Origin: an uncultured Collinsella sp.
Lineage (GTDB): Bacteria; Actinomycetota; Coriobacteriia; Coriobacteriales; Coriobacteriaceae
DNA length: 31,631 bases
Direction: 5' to 3'
NCBI GenBank assembly: GCA_900542825.1
Contig: UQOY01000017.1
Coordinates: forward strand, 1-31,631
Numbering within the stretch: position 1 is the first letter of the stretch; every line of letters starts with the position of its first letter. Of this stretch, positions 1 through 7,863 are shown piece by piece. The position numbers were made by a program, and so were the translations under genes. The notes beneath the pieces are model-generated. The model was not told the origin of the DNA, searched no databases, and was given only the letters and a program-made list of their open reading frames with translations.

Positions 1-1
1 C

Positions 2-24
2 GGAAAGCACATTAAGTGCTTTCC
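2..24. terminator. Short hairpin at window edge, possible terminator
   Basis: A perfect 9-bp inverted repeat (GGAAAGCAC and its complement) encloses a 5-base loop and is followed by TTT on the plus strand. It would fit the end of a gene lying before the window. The T-run is short and the upstream gene is not visible, so the orientation is uncertain. Confidence 0.45.
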
Positions 25-243
25 TTTGCGTGCGGAACTCGCGACAAACTTAACCGCCCCGCCCGGCAGGCGAGCTGCGGAAACTTGGTCGGTCCAGAGT
101 AATATCGTGCGAACGAAATTCTGGCTGAATCTCTGATCGTATGGGAGATCCGGCTGATGGGGTTATCTTTGCCCTCTTGCGGGCTGTTGAGTGTCCCGAA
201 CTGCTGGCAGGAAAGGAATGTCCCCCAACTGCCGGGTAGCTTG
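25..243. other. Intergenic stretch with no recognised gene
   Basis: I see no convincing coding region here. The reading frame that opens near 157 on the plus strand runs antisense through fruA and is a composition shadow. The stretch contains two loosely similar GTCCC...AACTGC segments near 200-235, but nothing I can name. Confidence 0.4.
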
Positions 244-279
244 AAAAAAGGCGGGGACTCCTGGTGGAGTCTCCGCCTT
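244..279 (-). terminator. Rho-independent terminator of fruA
   Basis: A 14-bp stem (248-261 with 266-279, one G-T pair) has a 4-base loop and is followed on the minus strand by six T residues (A-run 244-249 on the plus strand). It lies 36 bases beyond the fruA stop, so fruA appears to be a one-gene transcription unit. Confidence 0.9.
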
Positions 280-315
280 ATATACAGGGGGCGATGTTAT
301 TCGCGAGCTGCGGGA

Positions 316-2325
316 TTAGACCAGACGGGCGTTGATCGTCTTGGCGATCTCGGCGGCGTCGGAGGAACCCTTGACGGTGGCACGGAAGTCCTCGTCCATG
401 AGCGCCTCGGCGACCTTGGACAGGATCTTGAGGTGCGTGGTGCCGGCCTGGGCACCGGGGATGAGCAGGGCGATAGCCACGTTGACGGGAGCGCCGTCCA
501 TGGTGTCCCAGCCGGTCACGCCAGAGTCGTCCTTGACGACGATGACAGCGGCCTCGGTAATGGCATCGGACTTGGCATGCGGAATAGCGAAGCCCTCCAT
601 CATGCCCGTGGTGCCCTCGGCCTCGCGAGCCAGGAAGGCGTTCATCACGGCGTCGGCGTCGTCAGCGAGACCAGCCTTGACGGCCTGGTTGGAGACAAAG
701 CTCAGGGCCTCGTCACGAGAAGCGAAGTCCTCGGCGACAAAAACGTTCTCGACCTTCACGAAGCCCGCAGCCTCGGCCTTGGAGGCCTCGACGGCAGCGG
801 CCTTAGGGGCCTCGACCTGCTTGGCGGGAGCGGCAGAAGCGGTCTTCTGGTTCTTCTCGAAGTCATACTTCTTGAAAGCGACGAACAGGATGCCACCGAC
901 CACGGCGCCGATGAGGATCGCGAGGACCCACAGCGGACCGTTCTCGACAACGGGCAGGACCAGGAAGCCACCGTGGGGCGCCGGATCGTGGACGTTGAAC
1001 ATAATAGTCAGAATCGAGGCGATGGAGGAACCGAGCATCATGATGGGCATGACGGGCCAGATGTTCTTGGTCATGAACGGAATGGCGCCCTCGGTGATGT
1101 GGGTGCAGCCAAGGATAAGGTTGACGACACCGGCGTCATGATCCTCCTGGCTGAAGTACTTCTTGCCGACGATGACGGCGAAGGTGGTGATCAGCGGCGG
1201 AACAATGCAGGCAGCAGAGACGGCAGCCATGAAGTTGGTGCCGAAGTTGTAGGTGTCGGTGCCGACACCAGCAGCCAGGGCCTCGGTGAGCATGGCGGTA
1301 CCGGTGACGTAAGCAGCCTTGTTGACCGGGCCGCCCATGTCAAAGGCGCACATGCAGCCGATAGCAAGACCCAGGACAACAGCGCCGGAGGCAGACAGAC
1401 CCTTGAGGAAGTCCATCATAGCGGTGTTGATGGCAGCCATGGGACCGGAGATGCCGAGCATCACCAGACCGACGATGGCAGTCGAGAACAGCGGGTACAG
1501 GAAGATAGCCTTGAGGCCGTCCAGGTTCTTGGGCAGCTTGGCAAAAACCTTCTCGAGCAGCAGGATGACATAGCCAGCGAGGAAGCCGCCGACAATGCCG
1601 CCCAGGAAGCCGAAGCCCACGCCGGTGCCGCCAGCATCGATCATGTGGGTATCGGCGTTAACAGGCAGGCCCTGGATGGCGATCATACCGGCAACAAAGC
1701 CGGGGACGAGTGCCGGGCGCTTGCCGATGGACTCGGCGATGTAGGCGGAAAGCACGGGAACCATGAGGTTCATGGCGATGCCGCCGATGATCTTGAGCAT
1801 AGCGGCGAAGCTGTTGTAGTCGGAAGCCGTCGAATCGAAGGACGTGATGCCCCACAGGAACGAAACGGCGGTCAAGACGCCACCGGCGACGACGAAGACC
1901 AGCATGTGGCTGACGCCGTTCATGAGGTGCTTATAGATGACGTGGCCGATGGATTCCTTCTCCTCGACCTCATCCTCGACATCGGCAGCAGCCGCAACCG
2001 TGTCGTCGCCCTTGGCGGCGAGTGCACGATCGATCAGCTTGCCGGCAGCCTCGACGGACAGGGCCTTGGAAACACCAACGGAAACCATAGGCTTACCGGC
2101 GAAACGCTCCTCCTGGACGTCCTTGTCGGCTGCGACGACGACGGCCTTGGCACCAGCGATCTCGCTCTTGGTGAGCTCGTTCTCGACACCGACCTGGCCA
2201 TGGGTCTCGACCTTAATGGTCAGACCGCGCTCGGCAGCAGCCTTCTCCAGCGCCTCCTTCGCCATGAAGGTGTGCGCGATGCCGGTCGGGCAACCGGTGG
2301 CGGCGATGATGTCAAACTTAGCCAT
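316..2325 (-). CDS. fruA: PTS fructose-type transporter, fused IIB-IIC-IIA
   Basis: This 669-residue permease imports and phosphorylates a sugar at the membrane using phosphate from HPr. The N-terminal IIB domain (about 1-100) starts MAKFDIIAATGC, with the phosphorylatable Cys12. A hydrophobic IIC domain covers roughly 130-480, then an Ala/Lys-rich linker, then an IIA domain from about 523 with the active-site histidine in IPHAKS (His583). The order IIB-IIC-IIA differs from the IIA-first order of many FruA proteins. The start at 2325 is set by AAGGAGG six bases upstream; a longer frame to 2397 has no such site. It is alone in its unit and divergent from an RpiR regulator, which is the likely controller. 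No fruK or HPr-like gene is present, so fructose is inferred from family similarity only; mannose or another ketose is possible. Confidence 0.88.
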   Translation of the reverse strand: MAKFDIIAATGCPTGIAHTFMAKEALEKAAAERGLTIKVETHGQVGVENELTKSEIAGAKAVVVAADKDVQEERFAGKPMVSVGVSKALSVEAAGKLIDRALAAKGDDTVAAAADVEDEVEEKESIGHVIYKHLMNGVSHMLVFVVAGGVLTAVSFLWGITSFDSTASDYNSFAAMLKIIGGIAMNLMVPVLSAYIAESIGKRPALVPGFVAGMIAIQGLPVNADTHMIDAGGTGVGFGFLGGIVGGFLAGYVILLLEKVFAKLPKNLDGLKAIFLYPLFSTAIVGLVMLGISGPMAAINTAMMDFLKGLSASGAVVLGLAIGCMCAFDMGGPVNKAAYVTGTAMLTEALAAGVGTDTYNFGTNFMAAVSAACIVPPLITTFAVIVGKKYFSQEDHDAGVVNLILGCTHITEGAIPFMTKNIWPVMPIMMLGSSIASILTIMFNVHDPAPHGGFLVLPVVENGPLWVLAILIGAVVGGILFVAFKKYDFEKNQKTASAAPAKQVEAPKAAAVEASKAEAAGFVKVENVFVAEDFASRDEALSFVSNQAVKAGLADDADAVMNAFLAREAEGTTGMMEGFAIPHAKSDAITEAAVIVVKDDSGVTGWDTMDGAPVNVAIALLIPGAQAGTTHLKILSKVAEALMDEDFRATVKGSSDAAEIAKTINARLV

Positions 2326-2347
2326 GTGTCCCTCCTTCTTGAGTACT

Positions 2348-2387
2348 GCGCCCGCGGGCGCTCCCCTACACGCGCTTCGATGCGCGT
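2348..2387 (-). other. Two hairpins in the fruA leader
   Basis: Between the presumed fruA promoter and its ribosome binding site are two perfect inverted repeats: a GC-only 14-base palindrome at 2348-2361, and a 6-bp stem at 2370-2387 with the loop TTCGAT. They would fold in the fruA leader RNA. Read on the plus strand the second is followed by five T residues, but no plus-strand gene ends here. The role is unknown. Confidence 0.4.
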
Positions 2388-2452
2388 TTTTCCACACTTG
2401 AAAGATACCAACCCACCGCTTATATGAGAAGCAATGTAGCTCATTTCTCCGG

Positions 2453-2467
2453 TGAAAGGTTCTTTCA
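2453..2467. promoter_or_regulatory. Candidate RpiR operator between fruA and rpiR
   Basis: TGAAAG-GTT-CTTTCA is a perfect 6-bp inverted repeat in the divergent intergenic region, and a further TGAAAG half-site lies at 2485-2490. Palindromes of TGAAA/TTTCA type are plausible for RpiR regulators. It falls where the fruA promoter should be. This is an inference from position and symmetry. Confidence 0.45.
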
Positions 2468-2543
2468 TTACCGTAAACGGTCGATGAAAGTTTACCATCA
2501 ACTATTGAAACGGCAAGGTGTATCTTGTAACTGAAAATGCCCG

Positions 2544-2549
2544 TATACT
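2544..2549 (+). promoter_or_regulatory. Candidate -10 element for rpiR
   Basis: TATACT lies 49 bases before the rpiR start codon. No good -35 hexamer is found at 16-18 bases upstream, so the promoter may be weak or activator-dependent. Confidence 0.35.
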
Positions 2550-2598
2550 ACGACATTACAAAACAAGTCCGATTTCCATGCCAGCCAGGAGCCATCCC

Positions 2599-3456
2599 AT
2601 GTCCGATAGCAGCAAGAGCGCACTCTCCCTTATTAGTATGCACAGGGGGTACAGCGAGTCCGAGCAGCGTATTGTCGACTATATCCTAGAGCATCAGTCC
2701 GAGGCGCCGCGTCTGACAGCCGCCCAGCTTTCGCGCGCCGCTGCAACCTCCGAGGCAACCGTCTCGCGCTTCTGCCGCAAACTGGGTTTTGGCAGTTTTC
2801 GCAGTTTTCAGTTTTCGCTGGCGCGCGATCTGGAGAGTCAGCGCAACGAAGGACTCACTGACGAGGTATCGCTCGACAATATGGAGCAGAGCCTCAAGAA
2901 TATTCTCGCTGCCAAGGTAAGCGAACTCAATGCGACTATCGATGGCATTGATCACGACACGCTGGCAGCCGTCGTGCACGCGTTTAAGAACGCAGGGGCT
3001 ATCGAGTTTGCAGCCGTAGGCAACACCAACGCCGTCGCGCTCGACGCGACATTTAAGTTTTCGCAGCTGGGCCTTCGCTGCATGGCAAGCACCATCAGCG
3101 AGACCTCGATTGGTTTTGCGCTCACGTTGCGCCCTGGCGATTGTATAGTGCTGATCTCGAACTCTGGCAAGTCGCGCCGACTGAATCGCATGGCGAAAGC
3201 GGCTCGCGGCTGCGGTGCTACCGTAGTCGTCATCAGCAGCGACAGCAAGTCTCCGCTTGCTCGCCTGGCCGACTACACCTTTAATACCGTGAACCACGAG
3301 GCGCTGCTCACCACGGGCGACTTTGCGTTCTCCAAGATGAGCGCCACGATGATCATCGAGGTTATCTACAACTTCCTGCTGCCCGAAATCGAGGACGCCC
3401 GAGAGCACATCAGCTTCTACGAGGAGCTCATCCAGCCGGATAAGGTCGTGGAATAG
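2599..3456 (+). CDS. RpiR/MurR-family transcriptional regulator
   Basis: This 285-residue DNA-binding protein has an N-terminal helix-turn-helix of the RpiR type (about 1-80, containing TSEATVSRFCRKLGF) and a SIS phosphosugar-binding domain (about 125-260, with VLISNSGKSRRL). Such proteins sense a sugar phosphate and control the adjacent sugar genes. It is divergent from the fused PTS permease, so that gene is the obvious target. The start at 2599 is preceded by AGGAG seven bases upstream. An in-frame ATG at 2578 and a longer frame to 2518 lack a comparable site. The exact ligand cannot be read from the sequence. Confidence 0.88.
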   Translation: MSDSSKSALSLISMHRGYSESEQRIVDYILEHQSEAPRLTAAQLSRAAATSEATVSRFCRKLGFGSFRSFQFSLARDLESQRNEGLTDEVSLDNMEQSLKNILAAKVSELNATIDGIDHDTLAAVVHAFKNAGAIEFAAVGNTNAVALDATFKFSQLGLRCMASTISETSIGFALTLRPGDCIVLISNSGKSRRLNRMAKAARGCGATVVVISSDSKSPLARLADYTFNTVNHEALLTTGDFAFSKMSATMIIEVIYNFLLPEIEDAREHISFYEELIQPDKVVE

Positions 3457-3495
3457 GTTTTAACAGGGGTCGTTATGTACCCGCCCCTCAAAACT

Positions 3496-3546
3496 ATGCC
3501 GGTTTACTACGATGAAATCGGAATATGCGACCACATCGCGTTTTAA
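3496..3546 (+). CDS. Mini-ORF, MPVYY peptide (left copy), unproven
   Basis: A 16-codon frame reads MPVYYDEIGICDHIAF and stops with TAA just at the foot of the terminator stem. It shares its first five residues and the preceding four bases with a second mini-ORF facing it. There is no Shine-Dalgarno sequence close upstream, so translation, if any, would be leaderless or weak. It could equally be a non-coding repeat. I do not recognise the peptide. Confidence 0.25.
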   Translation: MPVYYDEIGICDHIAF

Positions 3547-3583
3547 AAGAAAACCGCAGGCGTTCTACCTGCGGTTTTCTTTT
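3545..3583. terminator. Bidirectional terminator
   Basis: A perfect 16-bp stem (3545-3560 with 3568-3583) has a 7-base loop and A-rich and T-rich flanks on both sides. It can end rpiR on the plus strand and recN on the minus strand, as well as both mini-ORFs. Confidence 0.92.
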
Positions 3584-3590
3584 TGCAATT

Positions 3591-3635
3591 TTAGCTGTAC
3601 TCGAGATACGCCCATTCAACGTAGTAAACCGGCAT
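3591..3635 (-). CDS. Mini-ORF, MPVYY peptide (right copy), unproven
   Basis: A 14-codon frame on the minus strand reads MPVYYVEWAYLEYS and stops with TAA eight bases before the terminator stem. Its N-terminus matches the opposite mini-ORF (MPVYY, and Glu at position 7), but the rest differs. No ribosome binding site is seen upstream. Function unknown; it may be a repeat rather than a gene. Confidence 0.25.
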   Translation of the reverse strand: MPVYYVEWAYLEYS

Positions 3636-3719
3636 AGTTATTTGACGGTCGGGCCAGACAAGCAAGTGGCGGGGCAACGATTGCTGAAATTTTGTCCCCA
3701 CCAACAGCGCCGGCTCGTT

Positions 3720-5348
3720 CTAACCTCGTACTTCTTCCAGCATCTGATTTGCGTGTGCCAGGCTTGCCTCCGATTGATCGCCACTCAGCATACGGGCGAT
3801 CTCTGCGGTACGGGCGTCCCCAGCCACCTCATCCAGATGCGTTTGGGGAACGTCGCCGGGTTCTTTGCTCACCACGTAGTGCTTATCGGCCATTACGGCA
3901 ACCTGCGCCAGGTGGGTTACGACAATCACCTGATGCGTAGCGGCAAGATCCGCCAGCACGCTCGCGAGGGCACGTGCGGTAGAGCCGCCGACACCGGCAT
4001 CGACCTCGTCGAACACCAGCGTATCCACGCCATCCGCGTTGCCGAGGACAACCTTGCTCGCCAGCATGACGCGGCTCAGCTCGCCGCCCGAGGCAATGCG
4101 GCGCAGGGGGCGCGGCGTCAATCCGGCTCCGCTGCGATATAAAAGCTCGTAGCTCGAAGGGCCCGCCGACGTCCACTCGGCACGCGGAAGATCGCGCGAC
4201 TCCCAAACGAGCTCGGCGCCGCCCATTTCCAGGCGCGCCATCTGACAGCCAACCTCGTGGCAAAAGCGCGGGGCTGCCGTATTCCGCACGCGTTTAAGCG
4301 CCTTGGCAGCAGCAAAAAGCTCGCGTTCGGCGCTCCCGAGTGCTTCGCGCGCCTTCTTGATCTGCGCATCACCATCGTCTACCAGCGACAACAGCTCTTG
4401 TGAGCGGTCGCGCATGGCAAAGACATCGTCCATGGTGGGCCCCCACTGACGCAGCAGGGCCTTAAGATCGGAATAACGCTCGCGCATACGAGCAAGCTCG
4501 CGCGGATCGAAGGCGACCCCATCGCGATAGGCGCGCAGCTCGTTGGCACAATCCTCAAGCGAGATGCAGGCATCCGAAAGCGCATCGGCAATGTCGCCCA
4601 GCTTTCGGTCGACGGTAGCCATGCGGGAAAGCTCCGCCACGGCACTGTTCACGGCATCGAGCGCTCCCCCCTCGTCTGCAAGTGATGCATGGGCATCATT
4701 GGCCGTGGCTACCAGCACCTCGGCATGCTCGGAGCGCGGCAGCAGCTCCTCGAGCTCCTCATACTCACCCGGTTTGGGATCGACCTCGGCGATGCGATCC
4801 AGGGCGAAGTGCGCCTCCTCGACGCGACTCCCCTGCGCACGCGAGGCCTCTTCGACGCGACGGACCTCCTTGGCAGCCGCGCGCGAGGCTTTAAAGCAAG
4901 CACGGTAGTGCTCGAGCGCCTCGAGTGCCGGGCGCCCTGCCCAGGCATCCACCATGGCAACATGATGCGCCGGGTCGAGGAGGCGCTGGTGCTCGTGCTG
5001 GCCGCAAAGATCCACCATCACGCCGACACGCTCCGAAAGTTCGCGCACGCTGGCGATGCGGCCGTCAATTTTTACGCGGCTGCGGCCCTCGGCAGAAAGA
5101 CTGCGTTGCACGGTGAAGCCCTCCGTGTCGTGCGGACCGTCAAACAGGCGCGCCTCGACGCTGGCAAGCGTCTCGCCCTCGCGCACCGTCGACGAATCCG
5201 CGCGCTCGCCCAAAATGAGCTTGAGCGCCGAGAGCAGCGCGGTCTTACCGGCGCCGGTTTCTCCGGTCAGAACCGTTAGACCCGCGCTCGGAACCAACGT
5301 CGCCTCACGAATGAGCGCAATGTTGGAAACCTGCAGCTCATCGATCAT
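3720..5348 (-). CDS. recN: DNA repair protein RecN
   Basis: This 542-residue SMC-like ATPase acts early in double-strand break repair. It has a Walker A motif GETGAGKT at 29-36, a long coiled-coil-rich middle, an ABC signature ASGGELS at about 419-425, and Walker B DTLVFDE near 442-448 followed by DAGVGG. The length matches the family. The start is supported by GGAG six bases upstream. It overlaps the end of nadK by 11 bases and is the last gene of the efp-to-recN operon, which ends at the bidirectional terminator. Walker A has GKT where GKS is more common, a conservative change. Confidence 0.95.
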   Translation of the reverse strand: MIDELQVSNIALIREATLVPSAGLTVLTGETGAGKTALLSALKLILGERADSSTVREGETLASVEARLFDGPHDTEGFTVQRSLSAEGRSRVKIDGRIASVRELSERVGVMVDLCGQHEHQRLLDPAHHVAMVDAWAGRPALEALEHYRACFKASRAAAKEVRRVEEASRAQGSRVEEAHFALDRIAEVDPKPGEYEELEELLPRSEHAEVLVATANDAHASLADEGGALDAVNSAVAELSRMATVDRKLGDIADALSDACISLEDCANELRAYRDGVAFDPRELARMRERYSDLKALLRQWGPTMDDVFAMRDRSQELLSLVDDGDAQIKKAREALGSAERELFAAAKALKRVRNTAAPRFCHEVGCQMARLEMGGAELVWESRDLPRAEWTSAGPSSYELLYRSGAGLTPRPLRRIASGGELSRVMLASKVVLGNADGVDTLVFDEVDAGVGGSTARALASVLADLAATHQVIVVTHLAQVAVMADKHYVVSKEPGDVPQTHLDEVAGDARTAEIARMLSGDQSEASLAHANQMLEEVRG

Positions 5349-6198
5349 GACGCACTCCGTAGAACACGCGGCTCACTGAGTTATAGAAGCTCTCGGGGCC
5401 ATAATCCAGCAGCAGCACATCGCCGGGACCGCGACGCACAGCCACGCTCTCGACGGTTCCATCGCAGGAAATAAACTGTCCGTCGATGGCAATCGCCGGC
5501 ACGCTCGGGCGATCATCGGACATAAAGATCTCGACGACATCACTCGGCGAGGTCAAAAAGGCGCGAGCCTGAATGGTATGCGGGGCGATGGGCACGCATA
5601 CCATGCCCGTGTAATCGGGGCTGACGATGGGGCCGCCGGCGGATAGCGCGTAGCCGGTGGAGCCGGTCGCCGTCGAAACGACGACACCGTCACCGCGCAG
5701 GCGGTCGATATGATGGCCGGACACCGTGATATCGAACTCGACCATATCGGACAGGGGCCCGCGCGTAAGCGCCATATCGTTGAGGGCAAACGTGCGCACG
5801 ACATCCTTCGTGCCGTCTTCGCGCACCGAGACGATATCGGCGGCGATGGTGGCGCGGCGACTCACGTGGAGCTCGCCGGACAGGGCATCGCTCACAACCT
5901 GCAAAATGTCGCGCTCCTCGGGACTCGCGGCCGTCAAAAAGCCCAAATGACCATAGGAAAGACCCAAAATGGGAATCTCGCGGTAGTTGAGAATACGAGC
6001 CGCGCGCAGCAGCGTACCGTCGCCGCCGAGCGTAATAACCAGGTCGGCATCGTCAACATCGGGTGCACTCTGGATCTTGGAGCGCTGGTCGGCAGCCCAT
6101 GCGACCTCGTAGCCTTGACGCGAAAGCCAAAGCTCGAGCATCAGGCCACTCTCGACCGCCTCTTGCTTGTAATAATTGGGAACCAGAAAGACCTTCAT
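5338..6198 (-). CDS. nadK: NAD kinase
   Basis: This 286-residue cytoplasmic enzyme phosphorylates NAD to NADP. It has the diagnostic GGDGT motif at 58-62, an Asn-Asp pair in ALNDMALTRG at 140-141, and the conserved GDGVVVSTATGSTGY segment at 169-183. It overlaps tlyA by four bases (ATGA) and recN by 11, so the genes are translationally coupled. The tlyA-nadK-recN order resembles that of many Gram-positive genomes, though no argR lies between them here. Confidence 0.95.
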   Translation of the reverse strand: MKVFLVPNYYKQEAVESGLMLELWLSRQGYEVAWAADQRSKIQSAPDVDDADLVITLGGDGTLLRAARILNYREIPILGLSYGHLGFLTAASPEERDILQVVSDALSGELHVSRRATIAADIVSVREDGTKDVVRTFALNDMALTRGPLSDMVEFDITVSGHHIDRLRGDGVVVSTATGSTGYALSAGGPIVSPDYTGMVCVPIAPHTIQARAFLTSPSDVVEIFMSDDRPSVPAIAIDGQFISCDGTVESVAVRRGPGDVLLLDYGPESFYNSVSRVFYGVRHDR

Positions 6199-7007
6199 AG
6201 CGTTGCAGCTTTCTCGCTCAAAACCGATACCTGGGATTGCAGTTCATCGTCAGCGCGCTCGCCGGGGGCAAGCCTCGTGCCGTACAGGAAAAACTCAACG
6301 TTGCCCTTGGCGCCATGGATAGGCGACACGCACACGTCGCGCGGAAACAGACCCTTGGCGGCAAAGAGCTCAATCGCCGCGACGAGCGTATCGCGGCGGA
6401 CGGCGGGGTCGGTCACGATACCGCCCTCGCCCACCAGCGCAGCCGGTGCCTCAAACTGGGGCTTTACGAGTGTGCAGAACGAACCCGAAGGCTTCAGGCA
6501 CGCCAGCACGGCGTCGATGATATTCGCGATGCTCGTAAACGACACATCGCACACGGCCAAATCGATAGCGCCGCCGTAGCCGAGCTCGGGCAGCTGCGTC
6601 ACGTTGGTGCGTTCATGGAGCGTCACGCGATCGTCTTGGCGCAGCGACCAATCAAACTGGGCGCGACCCACGTCGACCGAAACGACCGTGGCTGCGCCAC
6701 GCTTGAGCAGGCAATCGGTAAAGCCGCCCGTGGAGCAGCCCACATCGAGGCAGGCAAGGTCCGTCGGATCAATCTCAAACGCATCGAGCGCGCCCTCGAG
6801 CTTGAGCCCGCCGCGCCCCACATAGGGAATACGACCCTTCACGTGTAGGGACAGGCCAGGCGTCACCTTAAGACCCGGCGAGGTCAAACGCTCACCGCCA
6901 CTCGAGACCAAGCCGGCCATAAGAGTGCGAAGGGCATCCGCGCGATCGGCGCAGATGCCCTGTGAAATCAGTTCGTCATCGAGACGCACGCGTTTCATGA
7001 ATGCCAT
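6195..7007 (-). CDS. tlyA: TlyA-type rRNA 2'-O-methyltransferase
   Basis: This 270-residue protein has an N-terminal S4 RNA-binding domain (about 4-62) and an FtsJ-like SAM methyltransferase domain with LDVGCSTGGFTD at about 87-98. The likely catalytic tetrad is Lys69, Asp154, Lys182 and Glu238. TlyA enzymes methylate cytidines in ribosomal RNA. The start is uncertain. ATG at 7007 overlaps the xseB stop by one base (TGATG); a TTG at 7010 and an ATG at 6998 are also in frame, and none has a strong ribosome binding site, which suggests coupling to xseB. It is fourth from the end of the efp operon set, directly before nadK. Confidence 0.92.
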   Translation of the reverse strand: MAFMKRVRLDDELISQGICADRADALRTLMAGLVSSGGERLTSPGLKVTPGLSLHVKGRIPYVGRGGLKLEGALDAFEIDPTDLACLDVGCSTGGFTDCLLKRGAATVVSVDVGRAQFDWSLRQDDRVTLHERTNVTQLPELGYGGAIDLAVCDVSFTSIANIIDAVLACLKPSGSFCTLVKPQFEAPAALVGEGGIVTDPAVRRDTLVAAIELFAAKGLFPRDVCVSPIHGAKGNVEFFLYGTRLAPGERADDELQSQVSVLSEKAATL

Positions 7008-7273
7008 CAACCATTCGTATCCGGAGACGCGGCCTGGCTATCCTGGGATTCGTTTGCCGCATCCTCATCGTATTCCTGCTCGAGCTTATCGGCCTCGCGA
7101 GGCGTCAGCTCAAACTTATCGACCATATCGACCGCGCGGGAGCCCAGCTCAATCGCCTCGTCAAACAGATCGAGCGAACGCTCCAGGGACGTATCCTTGG
7201 AGCGAACGGTCGCGATAATCTGGTCCAAGCGGTCCGAGATCTCGTCGAAGTTGCGGACGGAACCCTCTGGCAT
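7007..7273 (-). CDS. xseB: Exodeoxyribonuclease VII small subunit
   Basis: This 88-residue protein matches XseB: a short helical hairpin (about 9-65, with FDEISDRLDQI and LERSLDLFDEAIEL) and an acidic, Gln/Asp-rich tail. XseB joins the large subunit XseA to degrade single-stranded DNA to oligonucleotides. The start is supported by GAGGAG five bases upstream and sits two bases after the nusB stop. No xseA is present in the cluster or elsewhere in the window, so the large subunit must be encoded elsewhere or be missing. Confidence 0.85.
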   Translation of the reverse strand: MPEGSVRNFDEISDRLDQIIATVRSKDTSLERSLDLFDEAIELGSRAVDMVDKFELTPREADKLEQEYDEDAANESQDSQAASPDTNG

Positions 7274-7275
7274 GG

Positions 7276-7860
7276 CTACTCCTCGACGGTACCGGTCTCG
7301 GCCTCAGCGACATCGGCATCCTCGTCGAGAACGCCGGCCGCAGCCTGAGCGGCGGCAACCTTGGCGGCAGCCTCGGCAGCCTGGGCCTCCTCGCGGGCAC
7401 GGTCCTCGGCCAGCAACTCTTGATACAAATCCTCGCCCGGCAGCTCATCGCTACGAGCGATCTTGCCCAGCACGCCGTTGACAAACGACGCGGACTGGTC
7501 GGTGCCATAGGCCTTGGCAAGCTCGACCGCCTCGTTGATCACGATGGCGTCCGAGACCTCCTCGTCGGTGAGGAAGCGCATCTCATAGACTGCGATACGC
7601 AGTAGATTGCGGTCGGCACCGGGCATGCGCATAAGATCCCAGTTCTTGGCGACGGAGCGCAGGGCGCAGTCGATGCGGTCGATGTGCTCGTAGGCACCGC
7701 GGCACAGCTCCAGCGCATAGGGGTCGAGGGGGCCCTTCGAGATCAGGAAATCGCCCTCGAGGACGCGCTCGAGCGGGCTGTCCGTGGCCTCGGCCTGAAA
7801 CAGCAGCTGCAGCGCCTGACTGCGGGCAAGCGTACGCCCGCGATAAACCTTAAGGCTCAA
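7276..7860 (-). CDS. nusB: Transcription antitermination factor NusB (TTG start)
   Basis: NusB binds boxA RNA with NusE and supports rRNA antitermination. The helical core covers about 5-140 (with RGRTLARSQALQLLFQAEATD and EAVELAKAYG). A roughly 50-residue Ala/Glu/Asp-rich tail extends past the usual NusB length of about 140. The start codon is TTG at 7860: AAGGAG lies six bases upstream, overlapping the last codons of the preceding asp23-like gene, and no in-frame ATG fits. It follows asp23 by three bases and precedes xseB by two. Confidence 0.93.
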   Translation of the reverse strand: MSLKVYRGRTLARSQALQLLFQAEATDSPLERVLEGDFLISKGPLDPYALELCRGAYEHIDRIDCALRSVAKNWDLMRMPGADRNLLRIAVYEMRFLTDEEVSDAIVINEAVELAKAYGTDQSASFVNGVLGKIARSDELPGEDLYQELLAEDRAREEAQAAEAAAKVAAAQAAAGVLDEDADVAEAETGTVEE

Positions 7861-7863
7861 AGG

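Larger units (their letters stand above)
3492..3639. repeat. 20-base inverted repeat flanking a terminator
   Basis: AACTATGCCGGTTTACTACG at 3492-3511 recurs exactly as its complement at 3620-3639. Outside the core the similarity continues (TCAAA before and TGAA shortly after, in each copy's own orientation). The two copies point toward each other around the bidirectional terminator at 3545-3583. Each copy contains an ATG that opens a mini-ORF (see the entries at 3496 and 3591). Confidence 0.85.

Noticed and set aside
157..2427. 756-codon open frame on the plus strand opposite fruA
   Set aside because: It lies antisense to a well-supported PTS permease, has a Gly/Asp/His-rich composition typical of GC-rich antisense frames, and has no credible start site.
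3640..3719. Imperfect GTGG...CCAC pairing after recN as a second terminator
   Set aside because: The stem has several mismatches and no T-run. The bidirectional terminator at 3545-3583 suffices.
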